DNA of 17,134 nucleotides from CAG-533 sp022779465 (GTDB taxonomy: Bacteria; Bacillota_I; Bacilli_A; RF39; UBA660). The notes under the pieces were generated by a model. The model searched no databases and was not told the DNA's origin. It saw nothing but the letters and a program-made list of their open reading frames with translations. The DNA is taken from positions 1-17,134 of the forward strand of contig JALFTB010000021.1 of assembly GCA_022779465.1 (NCBI GenBank), in the 5' to 3' direction. Positions 1-7,054 of the stretch are shown here, piece after piece. The position numbers were made by a program, and so were the translations under genes. Positions within the stretch are counted from its first letter, which is position 1, and every line of letters begins with the position of its first letter.

Positions 1-1
1 T

Positions 2-78
2 TGGTAGCGGCGGAGAGATTTGAACTCCCGACCTGCCGGGTATGAACCGGATGCTCTAGCCAACTGAGCTACACCGCC
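2..78 (-). tRNA. tRNA-Met (anticodon CAT), elongator type
   Basis: Read on the minus strand this folds as a complete 77-nt tRNA. The acceptor arm GGCGGTG pairs with CGCCGCT, with a G-U at 1-72. The D arm is GCTC/GAGC, the anticodon loop TTCATAC has CAT at 44-42, the T arm is GGGAG/CTCTC with loop TTCAAAT, and the CCA end is encoded. The body closely resembles the elongator tRNA-Met of Bacillus (starting GGCGGTGTAGCTCAG) as I remember it. It lacks the features of initiator tRNA and does not look like the lysidine-modified tRNA-Ile(CAT). The first anticodon-stem pair (27-43) appears to be a T-C mismatch. Confidence 0.95.
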
Positions 79-87
79 ATAAATAAG

Positions 88-128
88 CTTGCAAAATAAT
101 ATTATCAAAAAAATACTATTTATGCAAG
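88..128. repeat. Long AT-rich inverted repeat, possible terminator
   Basis: A 41-nt hairpin lies between the Ig-like gene and tRNA-Met. The CTTGC/GCAAG base is followed by about 11 more pairs with one bulged base, giving roughly 16 pairs around an 8-nt loop. On the plus strand it is followed two bases later by T7 (131-137), the form of an intrinsic terminator facing away from the tRNA. On the minus strand it is followed only by CTTATTTA, so as the terminator of the upstream gene it would be weak. A role in tRNA transcript processing is equally possible. Confidence 0.45.
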
Positions 129-137
129 ACTTTTTTT

Positions 138-1031
138 CTATTCTTCAGTGGTTTCTACTATTTCTTTAGTATTTTCACTAGTTACAAATAATACACTACT
201 ATCATCAAAAGTAACCATTATACTAAAACCAATTACATAATCATATTTATTATATATTTCAATAATTTCTTTTTTAACAATTTGTTTATCAAATTGATAT
301 TCCTTCGCACTTAACTCAGAAACTTGTTTAACAAATTCTTCAGTTTCTGGATCAAGGCCACTAGTAAGTTTTAAAGTATAAGTTTTATTCCAAATATTAT
401 CATCTTCTAAAGAAGTTTTAGCTGGAGTTAAATCACTTGCTTTTTGCTTTTCTAAAGTCGTTTCTGTTGATACTGTTAATTTAACCTTTTTAGTAACACT
501 ATTTCCAGCAGCATCACTAATAACTAAATCAATATCATAAGTTCCAGCATTATCATTTAAAGTAATATCATTCTTATTTTTATAAGTAGCTACACAAGGC
601 AAAGATAAATCATTACAAGATTTTAAAAACTCACTTGGATCAAAATTTTCTTTAACTCCAACTGTAATATCAATAGTTTCAACTACTGGTTTAATAGTAT
701 CAACTACATAAACTTTGCCTTTTTTAATCTCACCATTTCTACTAACCTTATAAGAATACTCTCCTCTAACATTAGTTTTACCCTCTTCGTCAACACTTAC
801 ATTAGATACATCTAACTTATAATCATTAATATTTTTAGCACTAATATAACTATCTATATCAGTTGGAAGCTTTTCACCAAGTTCCACAGTTACCTCTTTA
901 AGTTTAACTATATTATCTCTAAAATACTTATAGTAAGCAAAAATACCTCCACCTATTAAAGCTGCCACAATAATAATTATAATAGCAATCTTCCAAGGAC
1001 TTGTATCTTCAATATAAAAATCTTGATCCAT
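138..1031 (-). CDS. Membrane-anchored protein with Ig-like (DUF5011-type) domain
   Basis: This 297-residue protein has a short acidic cytoplasmic start and one transmembrane segment at about residues 12-32 (ending IGGGIFAYYKYF), so the rest is probably extracytoplasmic. Around residues 105-190 it carries a block with DTIKPVVE, a GTYDIDLVISDAAGNS strand and KKVKLTV. This is the pattern of bacterial Ig-like DUF5011/HYR-type domains found in surface proteins. Two cysteines flank SCNDLSLPC. The C-terminal 80 residues are unrecognised. I chose ATG at 1031 because a GAGGTGG Shine-Dalgarno sits 5 bases upstream; the in-frame GTG at 1040 falls inside that site and cannot use it. The stop of the upstream 118-codon gene overlaps this ATG as TAATG, so translation is probably coupled. 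Function is unknown; a surface or envelope role is inference. Confidence 0.8.
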   Translation of the reverse strand: MDQDFYIEDTSPWKIAIIIIIVAALIGGGIFAYYKYFRDNIVKLKEVTVELGEKLPTDIDSYISAKNINDYKLDVSNVSVDEEGKTNVRGEYSYKVSRNGEIKKGKVYVVDTIKPVVETIDITVGVKENFDPSEFLKSCNDLSLPCVATYKNKNDITLNDNAGTYDIDLVISDAAGNSVTKKVKLTVSTETTLEKQKASDLTPAKTSLEDDNIWNKTYTLKLTSGLDPETEEFVKQVSELSAKEYQFDKQIVKKEIIEIYNKYDYVIGFSIMVTFDDSSVLFVTSENTKEIVETTEE

Positions 1032-1387
1032 TAAATCCACCTCGCAAAATAAATATTTCTTGTATATCCAGTTTCATAAGAATCGTAAGCTGTTATAATA
1101 CCATCAACTATCATCTTCATTATATTATCAGATTGTCTAACCCTAATGCTAAGCAAACTCCTTTGCATTTCTTTTCTAAAAGAATAATCATCAATATATT
1201 TATTAATAACAAAATCTAATTTTTCTACCGTCTTAATATCACTTTGAGATTCAACATCTACATCAAAAATAAAATTCTCATAAATACCAATTAATTTAGC
1301 AGAAATACTATCTTCTTCTAAAAATTCAAAATTAATTATTTTATAGAAATTAGGGCAATGTTTTAAAATAATTTTATTTTTCTTCAT
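1031..1387 (-). CDS. Hypothetical protein, 118 residues
   Basis: I do not recognise this gene. The product is soluble-looking, with no signal peptide or membrane segment. It has a beta-rich first half (KIINFEFLEED, SISAKLIGIYENFIFDVDVES) and a more charged second half ending YTRNIYFARWI. Upstream are a TATAAT box at 1413-1418 and a weak purine-rich ribosome site (GAGAG). Its TAA stop shares one base with the ATG of the downstream Ig-like membrane protein, so the two are almost certainly one bicistronic unit and may act together. The frame is fully open, has an in-register promoter and is flanked by real genes, which supports it being genuine. Confidence 0.7.
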   Translation of the reverse strand: MKKNKIILKHCPNFYKIINFEFLEEDSISAKLIGIYENFIFDVDVESQSDIKTVEKLDFVINKYIDDYSFRKEMQRSLLSIRVRQSDNIMKMIVDGIITAYDSYETGYTRNIYFARWI

Positions 1388-1412
1388 ATCTACACTCTCT
1401 ATTTCTTATCTC

Positions 1413-1441
1413 ATTATAACACATAACTAAAAAAATGGCAC
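1413..1441 (-). promoter_or_regulatory. Promoter of the 118-residue gene/Ig-like gene pair
   Basis: A perfect TATAAT lies at 1418-1413. At 17-nt spacing the -35 slot (1441-1436) reads GTGCCA, a poor match that falls inside the terminator hairpin of the preceding 60-codon gene. The spacer contains the terminator T-tract. Confidence 0.55.
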
Positions 1442-1458
1442 TACTTATAAGTACCATT
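1429..1458 (-). terminator. Rho-independent terminator of HD-protein operon
   Basis: Hairpin 1458-1434 has nine pairs (AATGGTACT against AGTGCCATT, one G-U) and a 7-nt loop, followed by T7 at 1435-1429. It starts in the Asn codon four sense codons before the TAG stop at 1443-1441, so its 5' arm and most of its loop are coding sequence. Confidence 0.85.
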
Positions 1459-1623
1459 CTTATTATAATCATCTTTAACTTCATTACTTTTATCAATTTT
1501 ACTAACTAATTCATCTAATTCTTCACTACTTAAACTTTTCATTATTTCATCAGCTTCCTCACTACTAATAGCTAAATCATAAAAATAGTTAATTACTTTT
1601 TCATCAAATTGTTTCTTGTTCAT
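1441..1623 (-). CDS. Small acidic protein overlapping the giant HD protein gene
   Basis: The product has 60 residues and is not recognised. It is helical and acidic, with the stretch SSEEADEIMKSLSSEELDEL, no cysteines and no membrane segment. Its ATG lies inside the last codons of the 1282-residue HD protein (overlap 1604-1623), in another frame, with AGTAGGA 9 bases upstream. This indicates translational coupling and a matched ratio of the two products. A small antitoxin-like, adaptor or regulatory partner of the HD protein is a reasonable guess from position alone; nothing in the sequence proves it. Its final codons form the 5' arm of the operon terminator. Confidence 0.7.
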   Translation of the reverse strand: MNKKQFDEKVINYFYDLAISSEEADEIMKSLSSEELDELVSKIDKSNEVKDDYNKNGTYK

Positions 1624-4600
1624 GTTTAATTTTCCTACTTTCTTCTTGTTTCTTAATTAACATATACCTAACTTCTTTTTCTAATTCTTTAGGACTTTTT
1701 ATCGCACGAATTCCATTATTAATCTTTTGAGGTTTACTTAACATATCCATAAGTTCTGCAACTGAAATTAAACCACACTTTACATATTTTTGAATATCAC
1801 ATAAAGCATTAAATTCAGACATCCTCATTGCTAAATTCATATACCTCTTACCTTCATTAGACAACATATCTTGATTAGTGAAAGCCTTTGAAGAAGTAAT
1901 AAATCTAGTTCGATCTAAAGCATCAGAATCTCTTATTATTTGCGTTATCTGTTTAGTTAAATTAATCATTGTATTTAAATTAGTTTTATTTATCTTTAAA
2001 GTTTCAACTAAATCAGCATCACTATAATTAACCTTTTCATTAGGTTCATGTCCCTTTTCAATAGCCATTAAAACATCTGGAAATAACTTACCACAAAATG
2101 TTTCAAAATCTTGACTAACACCCTTTAAATCATGACATAAAATTGCCGTATAAATCACTGCTAACTCTACTTTATTAAATACTTTTTTATCTCTTAGTAT
2201 ATGATAAGATTTGATAGCGCCTTTTAACGCATGTTCACTATTACCATCATCAGTTCTACCACAATCATGATATTTGGCTGCTGTAACTGCCATATTAACT
2301 AAAGAAATACAATCATCTCTATCTTTAAAAGCTTCTTGTGCCATTAATAAAGAATAAAGCATAACATCATCTATATGATTTTTACCATGAACACCTAAAG
2401 ATGAATCATAAGCTCTTTGTCTATCAATATCATCATCAAAAGAAGAAACTAAATCACTATATTCATCTAACACATCTTTTAAATAAATTAAGCCTTTTTG
2501 ATTCTTTTCAAGATAATCAAAGTCACTAGCTTCAATATTAAAACCAAATTTACGAATTAATTCAAGTTTTTGAGTTGCATTCATTGCTTGAATATTTTGA
2601 TTTTCTATTATATCAAGAGCATCTTTCCAACTCATATTAATCTTATTTAATTTAGCTAATCTCTTCTTAATTTTTTCTGAAACTTTCTTACAATCAATTC
2701 CCAGCTCAAGATCACCTACTGGAATACCTTTTCTTCCTACTTTAGTAGTTGTTTCATCTTTAAGCCATCTACGCATTTCCATTAAGCATTTCTCTGCTTG
2801 GTTTTTGTCTTTAATCCCATCAATAATTGCAAACATTCTCGAAATAATCTTTTTCGCATCACTAGGATTAAATCCATAGCTATTCCAATAACTTCTTGTA
2901 CCAGCACGATTATTTTCAAATCTTGTTAAAATATCATAAACTAAATTTGGATTTTTAGTATCATAAAACTCATCTAATTTATTATTAATCCACTCTATCT
3001 CATAATGCTTTACACCACTTCTAGCAATTACCACAATGGGTACATTAAAATCCTTAGCCGCTTGTAAAGTATTTTTCCATGAATTTAAACTTTGATTAAC
3101 TGCCGCAACTGAATCAGGAATATCTTCAGCATGAGGCATATCTGGAATAAAATTTTCCGTTAAATAAAGAACATAACTAGGCAATAACTTACCATCCTTA
3201 TAAAGTCTTTCTAAAGTAACCTCATTATGAGTATGTCTAGTATAATCAATCATCTTTTTTGGAAATAAAAATTTTCTTCTTGTTCTAACTGCTGTATCCA
3301 TTAAACTATTAGCACTTTTACTAGCAATATCATAAGGAGCCGATAATAAAAGTGATGATTCTGGAACATTTCTAAAACCAAGTACCGCATAATTAGCTCT
3401 TGCCGTACCCATCATTTGATTATTAATTAAACTACTACAAAAAGCATGAACACTATTATTAGGTCTAACCCAATCTTCATAATAATTATCTGGTCTATCA
3501 AAAGACGTATAAGCTCCTAAAGCCGTAATAAGCATATAAAATTCAGGATTATCTTCATCAAAACCATCATAAACATCTACTCCAACATAATCAGATAATT
3601 TATCATATCTATACATCTTTTCAGGATCACTTAACTTTTTATTTAATACCTTAGTAAACATTCTTCTAGTTTGAGCTTCAAAAGAAGCTAAATATGCAAT
3701 ATTAAAATCAATCTTATTATCGGTTAAACTTTCCTGCAAAACAATCTTTTTACGTAATAAATCTAAATTCTTACACTCTATTAAACTCTTTAAAGCTTTT
3801 AAAGAACTAATAATCTTTTTATCATCTTCATCAAGTAACCTTGGATCAACATCTAAATCAGATGCAAAAGATTGAACCAAATCCCTAGCTTCATTAATAT
3901 TCATTCCATAATAACTAATTAAAAAATAATTTAAAAGACCATAAACTGAAGGATAATCATCTTTAATAGTGCTATACATAGATTTTAAATGTTCCTTTAA
4001 ATCAATTAAATTATCAATAGATTCAATTTTAAAAAATTCTGAATTACCCTTAGCTAAAACAAATATCAAAGAATCAATAACTTTATCTTTATCATCATCA
4101 CCTAAATTACCATAACCACCCTTAATAATATTAAAAAGTTCATCTTGCCCATTAGCTAGATTATTTAAAACTGTATTTAAAATAACTGAATAATCATAAT
4201 CATCTCTAACTAACTTTTTATAAATAAGTTTAAATATACTTAAACTTTCATCGTCTAATCTTAAAATAGCATTCTGTAAAGTTGGAAATTTCCCTATAAT
4301 TCTTAAAGAAGGATAAATTCTATTACCATACTCATCTCTTTCCTCAAAAATATCTAAATATTTAGGATTCATAAGTTCCATATTAATAGAAGTAAAAATA
4401 TTTAAATTAGTCTTAGTTAAATATTTTATTAAATTAACATAAGCATCTTTATCATAATGTTCATTCATAACCACTTTATCAGCAAAAATTTTATCAAAAT
4501 TAGAACCATCAAAATTCTTTTCCACTACTGGATAAGGTATTTCTAAATCAAATCTTTTAGTGATTGCCTCAAAATCAATTTTATCAATTATATAATCTGC

Positions 4601-5452
4601 TAAAGTCATTAAATCTCTATTTCCACTCTTATTTAAAAACTTAACAAAATTCTCATCTTTTTTCCTTTTATAAGTATCTATAATATAAAATAAAGTTTTA
4701 GAATCAAATTTATCTTTATTAAGTATGAATCTAACTAGAATATTATAATTAGACATACTTATACTATTAGTAATACATTTAATTATTCCATCATGACCTA
4801 AATAAGAAACTGATTCTAATATTAACTGATTAAAATATCCATAATCTTCATCTTGATAATTCTTTCTAAACATCATCAAAATACAAGCACTATAAAGATA
4901 TTCAGCACTATATTTAAAGAAATCAAGATCACCCTTAAAAAAGTCCATATAACGTTTAATCGTATCAGCATCCCCATCAAACCATACTCTAAACATATAA
5001 TCTTGAATAATTGAAATATCTTTATTAAAAATATCTTTATAATTATGACTAATTAAATTAAATCTTTCTTCTTCATTTAAATTACTTAAATAATATAAAT
5101 AATACCGTTTATTTTCTCTATCACTTTGACTCAATATATCATAAAAAATTACATTTAAAAATTCATTCTTTTTATCTTTACTTACATCACTAAAAATAAA
5201 TCCGAATCTAGCTAAAATATTATCTTGAAAATAATGATCTTTATAAATTCTTTTTAAAATTGTAAGTCTCTCTTCTGGTTTAAATAACTTCCAAAAAGAG
5301 CTAGCTTTTTCTCCATAAACAATTTCATAACCGATATCATAATCACGATATATAAGTTCAAAAATACTTTCAAGTTTCAAGTCTGAATCAACTAACTTGT
5401 TATAAGTATGTTCTAATTTTCTTGATTTTAAAAATTCTTCTACACTGAACAT
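1604..5452 (-). CDS. Giant HD-domain protein, 1282 residues, function unknown
   Basis: Residues 1 to about 640 are hydrophilic and almost entirely helical, suggesting a repeat-like scaffold. A distinct block at about 669-815 has HAFCSSLINNQMMGTA, SAPYDIASKS, YTRHTHNE (738-745) and VPIVVIAR (804-811); I cannot assign it to a family. The C-terminal part is an HD phosphohydrolase domain: HGKNHIDDV with H1022/H1026, YHDCGRTDDG with H1062-D1063, SEH at 1072-1074, CHD at 1106-1108 and RDSDALDR (D1177). The full set of HD metal ligands is therefore present and the domain should be active. No signal peptide or membrane segment is visible, so it is probably cytosolic. HD domains hydrolyse nucleotides, cyclic nucleotides or other phosphoesters; the substrate here is unknown. 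The start at 5452 has GTAGGAG 10 bases upstream. It appears to stop at TGA (1606-1604) and overlaps the next small gene. Confidence 0.85.
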   Translation of the reverse strand: MFSVEEFLKSRKLEHTYNKLVDSDLKLESIFELIYRDYDIGYEIVYGEKASSFWKLFKPEERLTILKRIYKDHYFQDNILARFGFIFSDVSKDKKNEFLNVIFYDILSQSDRENKRYYLYYLSNLNEEERFNLISHNYKDIFNKDISIIQDYMFRVWFDGDADTIKRYMDFFKGDLDFFKYSAEYLYSACILMMFRKNYQDEDYGYFNQLILESVSYLGHDGIIKCITNSISMSNYNILVRFILNKDKFDSKTLFYIIDTYKRKKDENFVKFLNKSGNRDLMTLADYIIDKIDFEAITKRFDLEIPYPVVEKNFDGSNFDKIFADKVVMNEHYDKDAYVNLIKYLTKTNLNIFTSINMELMNPKYLDIFEERDEYGNRIYPSLRIIGKFPTLQNAILRLDDESLSIFKLIYKKLVRDDYDYSVILNTVLNNLANGQDELFNIIKGGYGNLGDDDKDKVIDSLIFVLAKGNSEFFKIESIDNLIDLKEHLKSMYSTIKDDYPSVYGLLNYFLISYYGMNINEARDLVQSFASDLDVDPRLLDEDDKKIISSLKALKSLIECKNLDLLRKKIVLQESLTDNKIDFNIAYLASFEAQTRRMFTKVLNKKLSDPEKMYRYDKLSDYVGVDVYDGFDEDNPEFYMLITALGAYTSFDRPDNYYEDWVRPNNSVHAFCSSLINNQMMGTARANYAVLGFRNVPESSLLLSAPYDIASKSANSLMDTAVRTRRKFLFPKKMIDYTRHTHNEVTLERLYKDGKLLPSYVLYLTENFIPDMPHAEDIPDSVAAVNQSLNSWKNTLQAAKDFNVPIVVIARSGVKHYEIEWINNKLDEFYDTKNPNLVYDILTRFENNRAGTRSYWNSYGFNPSDAKKIISRMFAIIDGIKDKNQAEKCLMEMRRWLKDETTTKVGRKGIPVGDLELGIDCKKVSEKIKKRLAKLNKINMSWKDALDIIENQNIQAMNATQKLELIRKFGFNIEASDFDYLEKNQKGLIYLKDVLDEYSDLVSSFDDDIDRQRAYDSSLGVHGKNHIDDVMLYSLLMAQEAFKDRDDCISLVNMAVTAAKYHDCGRTDDGNSEHALKGAIKSYHILRDKKVFNKVELAVIYTAILCHDLKGVSQDFETFCGKLFPDVLMAIEKGHEPNEKVNYSDADLVETLKINKTNLNTMINLTKQITQIIRDSDALDRTRFITSSKAFTNQDMLSNEGKRYMNLAMRMSEFNALCDIQKYVKCGLISVAELMDMLSKPQKINNGIRAIKSPKELEKEVRYMLIKKQEESRKIKHEQETI

Positions 5453-5477
5453 AATATCAGACTCCTACTATATATAA

Positions 5478-5506
5478 ATTATACCAAACCCTCAAAAAAA
5501 AAGAAA
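5478..5506 (-). promoter_or_regulatory. Promoter of the giant HD-protein operon
   Basis: TATAAT lies at 5483-5478, about 25 bases before the ATG. At 17-nt spacing the -35 slot (5506-5501) reads TTTCTT, a poor match lying in the T-tract and hairpin base of the preceding terminator. Confidence 0.55.
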
Positions 5507-5525
5507 TACATTATTGTACTTCTTT
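5494..5525 (-). terminator. Rho-independent terminator of the DUF5684-type gene
   Basis: The core stem GAAGTACA/TGTATTTC (5522-5515 with 5510-5503) is extended by three A-T pairs, with loop ATAA, followed by T9 at 5502-5494. The TAA stop codon of the gene spans the loop, so the 5' arm is coding sequence. Confidence 0.85.
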
Positions 5526-6110
5526 ACCACAACTACTACAAAATTTACTATCACTATCTAATGGAGCACCACAGTTTTTACAAAACTTATTATTTTCATT
5601 ATTATTATTTGTACTAGTTTTTGTTTTAATGTCTTCTTTAGCTTTTTCTACTTGTTTTTCACTTACTGGACCATATTCACTAACTTTTACATTTTTATAA
5701 GTTGCATCGCCCATTCCTAAAATTGGGTAAAAAATAAACGGCAATAAAGTAAGTCCAAAAGCAAATCCTACTGGTTCTTTGCCAAATTTTCTTGCAATAT
5801 TATAATTTACAAAATATGTAGCAACTAAAGCCGCAAGCCCTAATAAACCACCAATAGAAGAGCCACCTAAAAGTGATCCAGCAATTATAATTAAGAAGAA
5901 CCACCATTTAATACCAGCTATCTCACATAATACCCAAGTATTATAATAAGGAATTAATGCTTCCCAACCATTCTTTCCTGCTTTCTTAAATACTTTCCAT
6001 TTCCCAACAACTGTAAGAATTAAACCAGCAAAGATAAATAAACATAATGTAAGTATAAATATTACACTAAAGCCAGTTAATAATCCAATAATTTCTGAAG
6101 TCGTTGACAT
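5511..6110 (-). CDS. DUF5684-type membrane protein with C-terminal zinc ribbon
   Basis: The 199-residue protein has a hydrophobic segment at about residues 9-36. The motif GWEALIPYYNTW follows at about 48-59, then a second hydrophobic region from about 69 to 98, a third at about 115-133, and FYPILGMGDATY. This order (GW..LIPxYN, then FxLLPFIFYPxLGxGDAxY) is what I recall for the DUF5684 family of small membrane proteins. After an Asn-rich linker the cytosolic tail is a zinc ribbon, CKNCG...CSSCGKEV, with four cysteines at about 177, 180, 191 and 194. Its ligand or partner is unknown. I use ATG at 6110, which has AAGGA 10 bases upstream; the in-frame GTG at 6119 directly abuts that site. It is monocistronic between its own promoter and terminator. 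Confidence 0.8.
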   Translation of the reverse strand: MSTTSEIIGLLTGFSVIFILTLCLFIFAGLILTVVGKWKVFKKAGKNGWEALIPYYNTWVLCEIAGIKWWFFLIIIAGSLLGGSSIGGLLGLAALVATYFVNYNIARKFGKEPVGFAFGLTLLPFIFYPILGMGDATYKNVKVSEYGPVSEKQVEKAKEDIKTKTSTNNNNENNKFCKNCGAPLDSDSKFCSSCGKEVQ

Positions 6111-6133
6111 CTTAAACACATCCTTTCTATTAA

Positions 6134-6162
6134 ATTATATAATATTAATTAAATTATAACAA
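6134..6162 (-). promoter_or_regulatory. Promoter of the DUF5684-type gene
   Basis: The -35 is TTGTTA (6162-6157) and the -10 is TATAAT (6139-6134), with exactly 17 nt between them. The -35 begins one or two bases after the T-tract of the rpmF terminator. Confidence 0.75.
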
Positions 6163-6163
6163 G

Positions 6164-6195
6164 AAAAAAAGTTAGTCTTCTTTTTCACTAACTTT
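6164..6195 (-). terminator. Rho-independent terminator of the yneF-ylbN-rpmF unit
   Basis: Nine uninterrupted pairs, AAAGTTAGT (6195-6187) with ACTAACTTT (6176-6168), enclose a 10-nt loop and are followed by a T-tract running to 6164. The hairpin is formed by the last seven sense codons of rpmF, and the TAA stop (6174-6172) lies in the 3' arm. Confidence 0.9.
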
Positions 6196-6360
6196 AATAA
6201 CTTCCTTACCTTTGTAAAAACCACATTTACTGCATGCTCTATGAGGTCTAATTGGTTCACCACAATTTGGACAAGTAACAACGTTTGCTGCTGTCTTCTT
6301 TAAATGAGTACGACGCATTCTTTTTTTAGTTTTACTAGTTCTTCTAAAAGGAACTGCCAT
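6172..6360 (-). CDS. rpmF: 50S ribosomal protein L32
   Basis: The 62-residue protein begins MAVPFRRTSKTKKRMRRTH, the typical L32 N-terminus that binds 23S rRNA. A zinc-binding ribbon follows with C30-x2-C33 and C43-x2-C46 (CPNCGEPIRPHRACSKCGFY), so this is the zinc-containing form. The length fits the family. A strong AAGGAG sits 7 bases before the ATG. It lies 22 bases after the DUF177/YlbN gene, an association conserved in many bacteria, and ends the transcription unit; the last codons form the terminator. Confidence 0.97.
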   Translation of the reverse strand: MAVPFRRTSKTKKRMRRTHLKKTAANVVTCPNCGEPIRPHRACSKCGFYKGKEVIKVSEKED

Positions 6361-6382
6361 AGTATCACTCCTTCCATCTAAG

Positions 6383-6790
6383 TTACTCTTTTGTAACTAA
6401 TTCCCAACCTTCACCATGAAGGTCTTCACTTTTAACTCCCTCTTTAACAACTCTTACAGGGATTTCCAATACAATATTTTCCCATAAAACATCCAATAAA
6501 TCAAGAAAAAACTCATCATTTAACTTATTTTGATCGATTTCTTCTTCAATAAAAGTGTTAAAAGGAACAATAACATCATCTAAAGTAATCGCACAAGGAA
6601 TAATAAACTCTCCACTTACATTTAAATGAAGTTCAATATTCTCTTCATAATTAACAGTTACATCACCATTAACCTTAACTTTAGATAAAGATCTAACTCC
6701 TGCGTTCTTATAATATTCTTCAGGAATTATAACCTCTTCATCAATACTTAATTTATTTAAAGCATATAACTTTCTTAAATCTATTTTCAT
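6383..6790 (-). CDS. ylbN: DUF177/YceD-YlbN family protein
   Basis: This 135-residue soluble protein has the DUF177 pattern: an N-terminal beta region, GEFIIPCAITLDDVIVPF with the single conserved cysteine, an acidic stretch EEIDQN, then LLDVLWENIVLEIPVRV and a C-terminal GEGWELV as in Firmicutes YlbN. The family almost always precedes rpmF, as here, and is linked to 23S rRNA and large-subunit biogenesis. The exact biochemical role is not settled. Its ATG follows the yneF stop by one base (TAATATG) with no clear Shine-Dalgarno, so it is probably translated by coupling to yneF. Confidence 0.88.
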   Translation of the reverse strand: MKIDLRKLYALNKLSIDEEVIIPEEYYKNAGVRSLSKVKVNGDVTVNYEENIELHLNVSGEFIIPCAITLDDVIVPFNTFIEEEIDQNKLNDEFFLDLLDVLWENIVLEIPVRVVKEGVKSEDLHGEGWELVTKE

Positions 6791-6791
6791 A

Positions 6792-7001
6792 TTACATCAT
6801 CTTATTCATTTGTTGCATTAATTGTTTAACTTGTTTACTACTAGGTTTTCTTCCCATTCCACTCATTAAAGTTTCAATCATTTTTTCATTAATAGGTGGA
6901 TTCTTCTTTAAATATTTTTTCATAACTGCTCTAGCAATAAAGAAACCAATAATAGCCCCAATAACTAAACCAAGTAATACCATTAAAATATCATGTAGCA
7001 T
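6792..7001 (-). CDS. yneF: UPF0154 membrane protein YneF
   Basis: The 69-residue protein has one N-terminal transmembrane helix (residues about 5-25, MVLLGLVIGAIIGFFIA). After it come the family hallmark KKYLKKNPPINEKMIETLMSGMGRKPS, which I split here as KKNPPINEK and MGRKPS, and a Met/Gln-rich helix ending MNKMM. This is a near-textbook UPF0154/YneF protein; function is unknown. AGGGAG lies upstream of the ATG. It sits directly downstream of sirA, as yneF follows yneE (sirA) in Bacillus, but here it has its own promoter and leads into DUF177 and rpmF. Confidence 0.92.
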   Translation of the reverse strand: MLHDILMVLLGLVIGAIIGFFIARAVMKKYLKKNPPINEKMIETLMSGMGRKPSSKQVKQLMQQMNKMM

Positions 7002-7025
7002 CTAATTCACTCTCCCTTAAGTAGT

Positions 7026-7054
7026 ATTATACAATCTTTAGCTATCATAAACAA
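7026..7054 (-). promoter_or_regulatory. Promoter of the yneF-ylbN-rpmF unit
   Basis: The -35 is TTGTTT (7054-7049) and the -10 is TATAAT (7031-7026), with a 17-nt spacer. The -35 lies within the last codons of sirA, so ribosomal-protein expression is set independently of the sirA gene. Confidence 0.75.

Noticed and set aside
1001..1219. Plus-strand open frame of 72 codons
   Set aside because: It lies antisense across the junction of two well-supported minus-strand genes, has no ribosome site, and its composition is that of an AT-rich complement.
1604..5452. Relation of the giant HD protein to Legionella SidE-type effectors
   Set aside because: The HxxxH...HD pattern is shared by many HD-fold phosphodiesterases; I see no mono-ADP-ribosyltransferase motif and no secretion signal.
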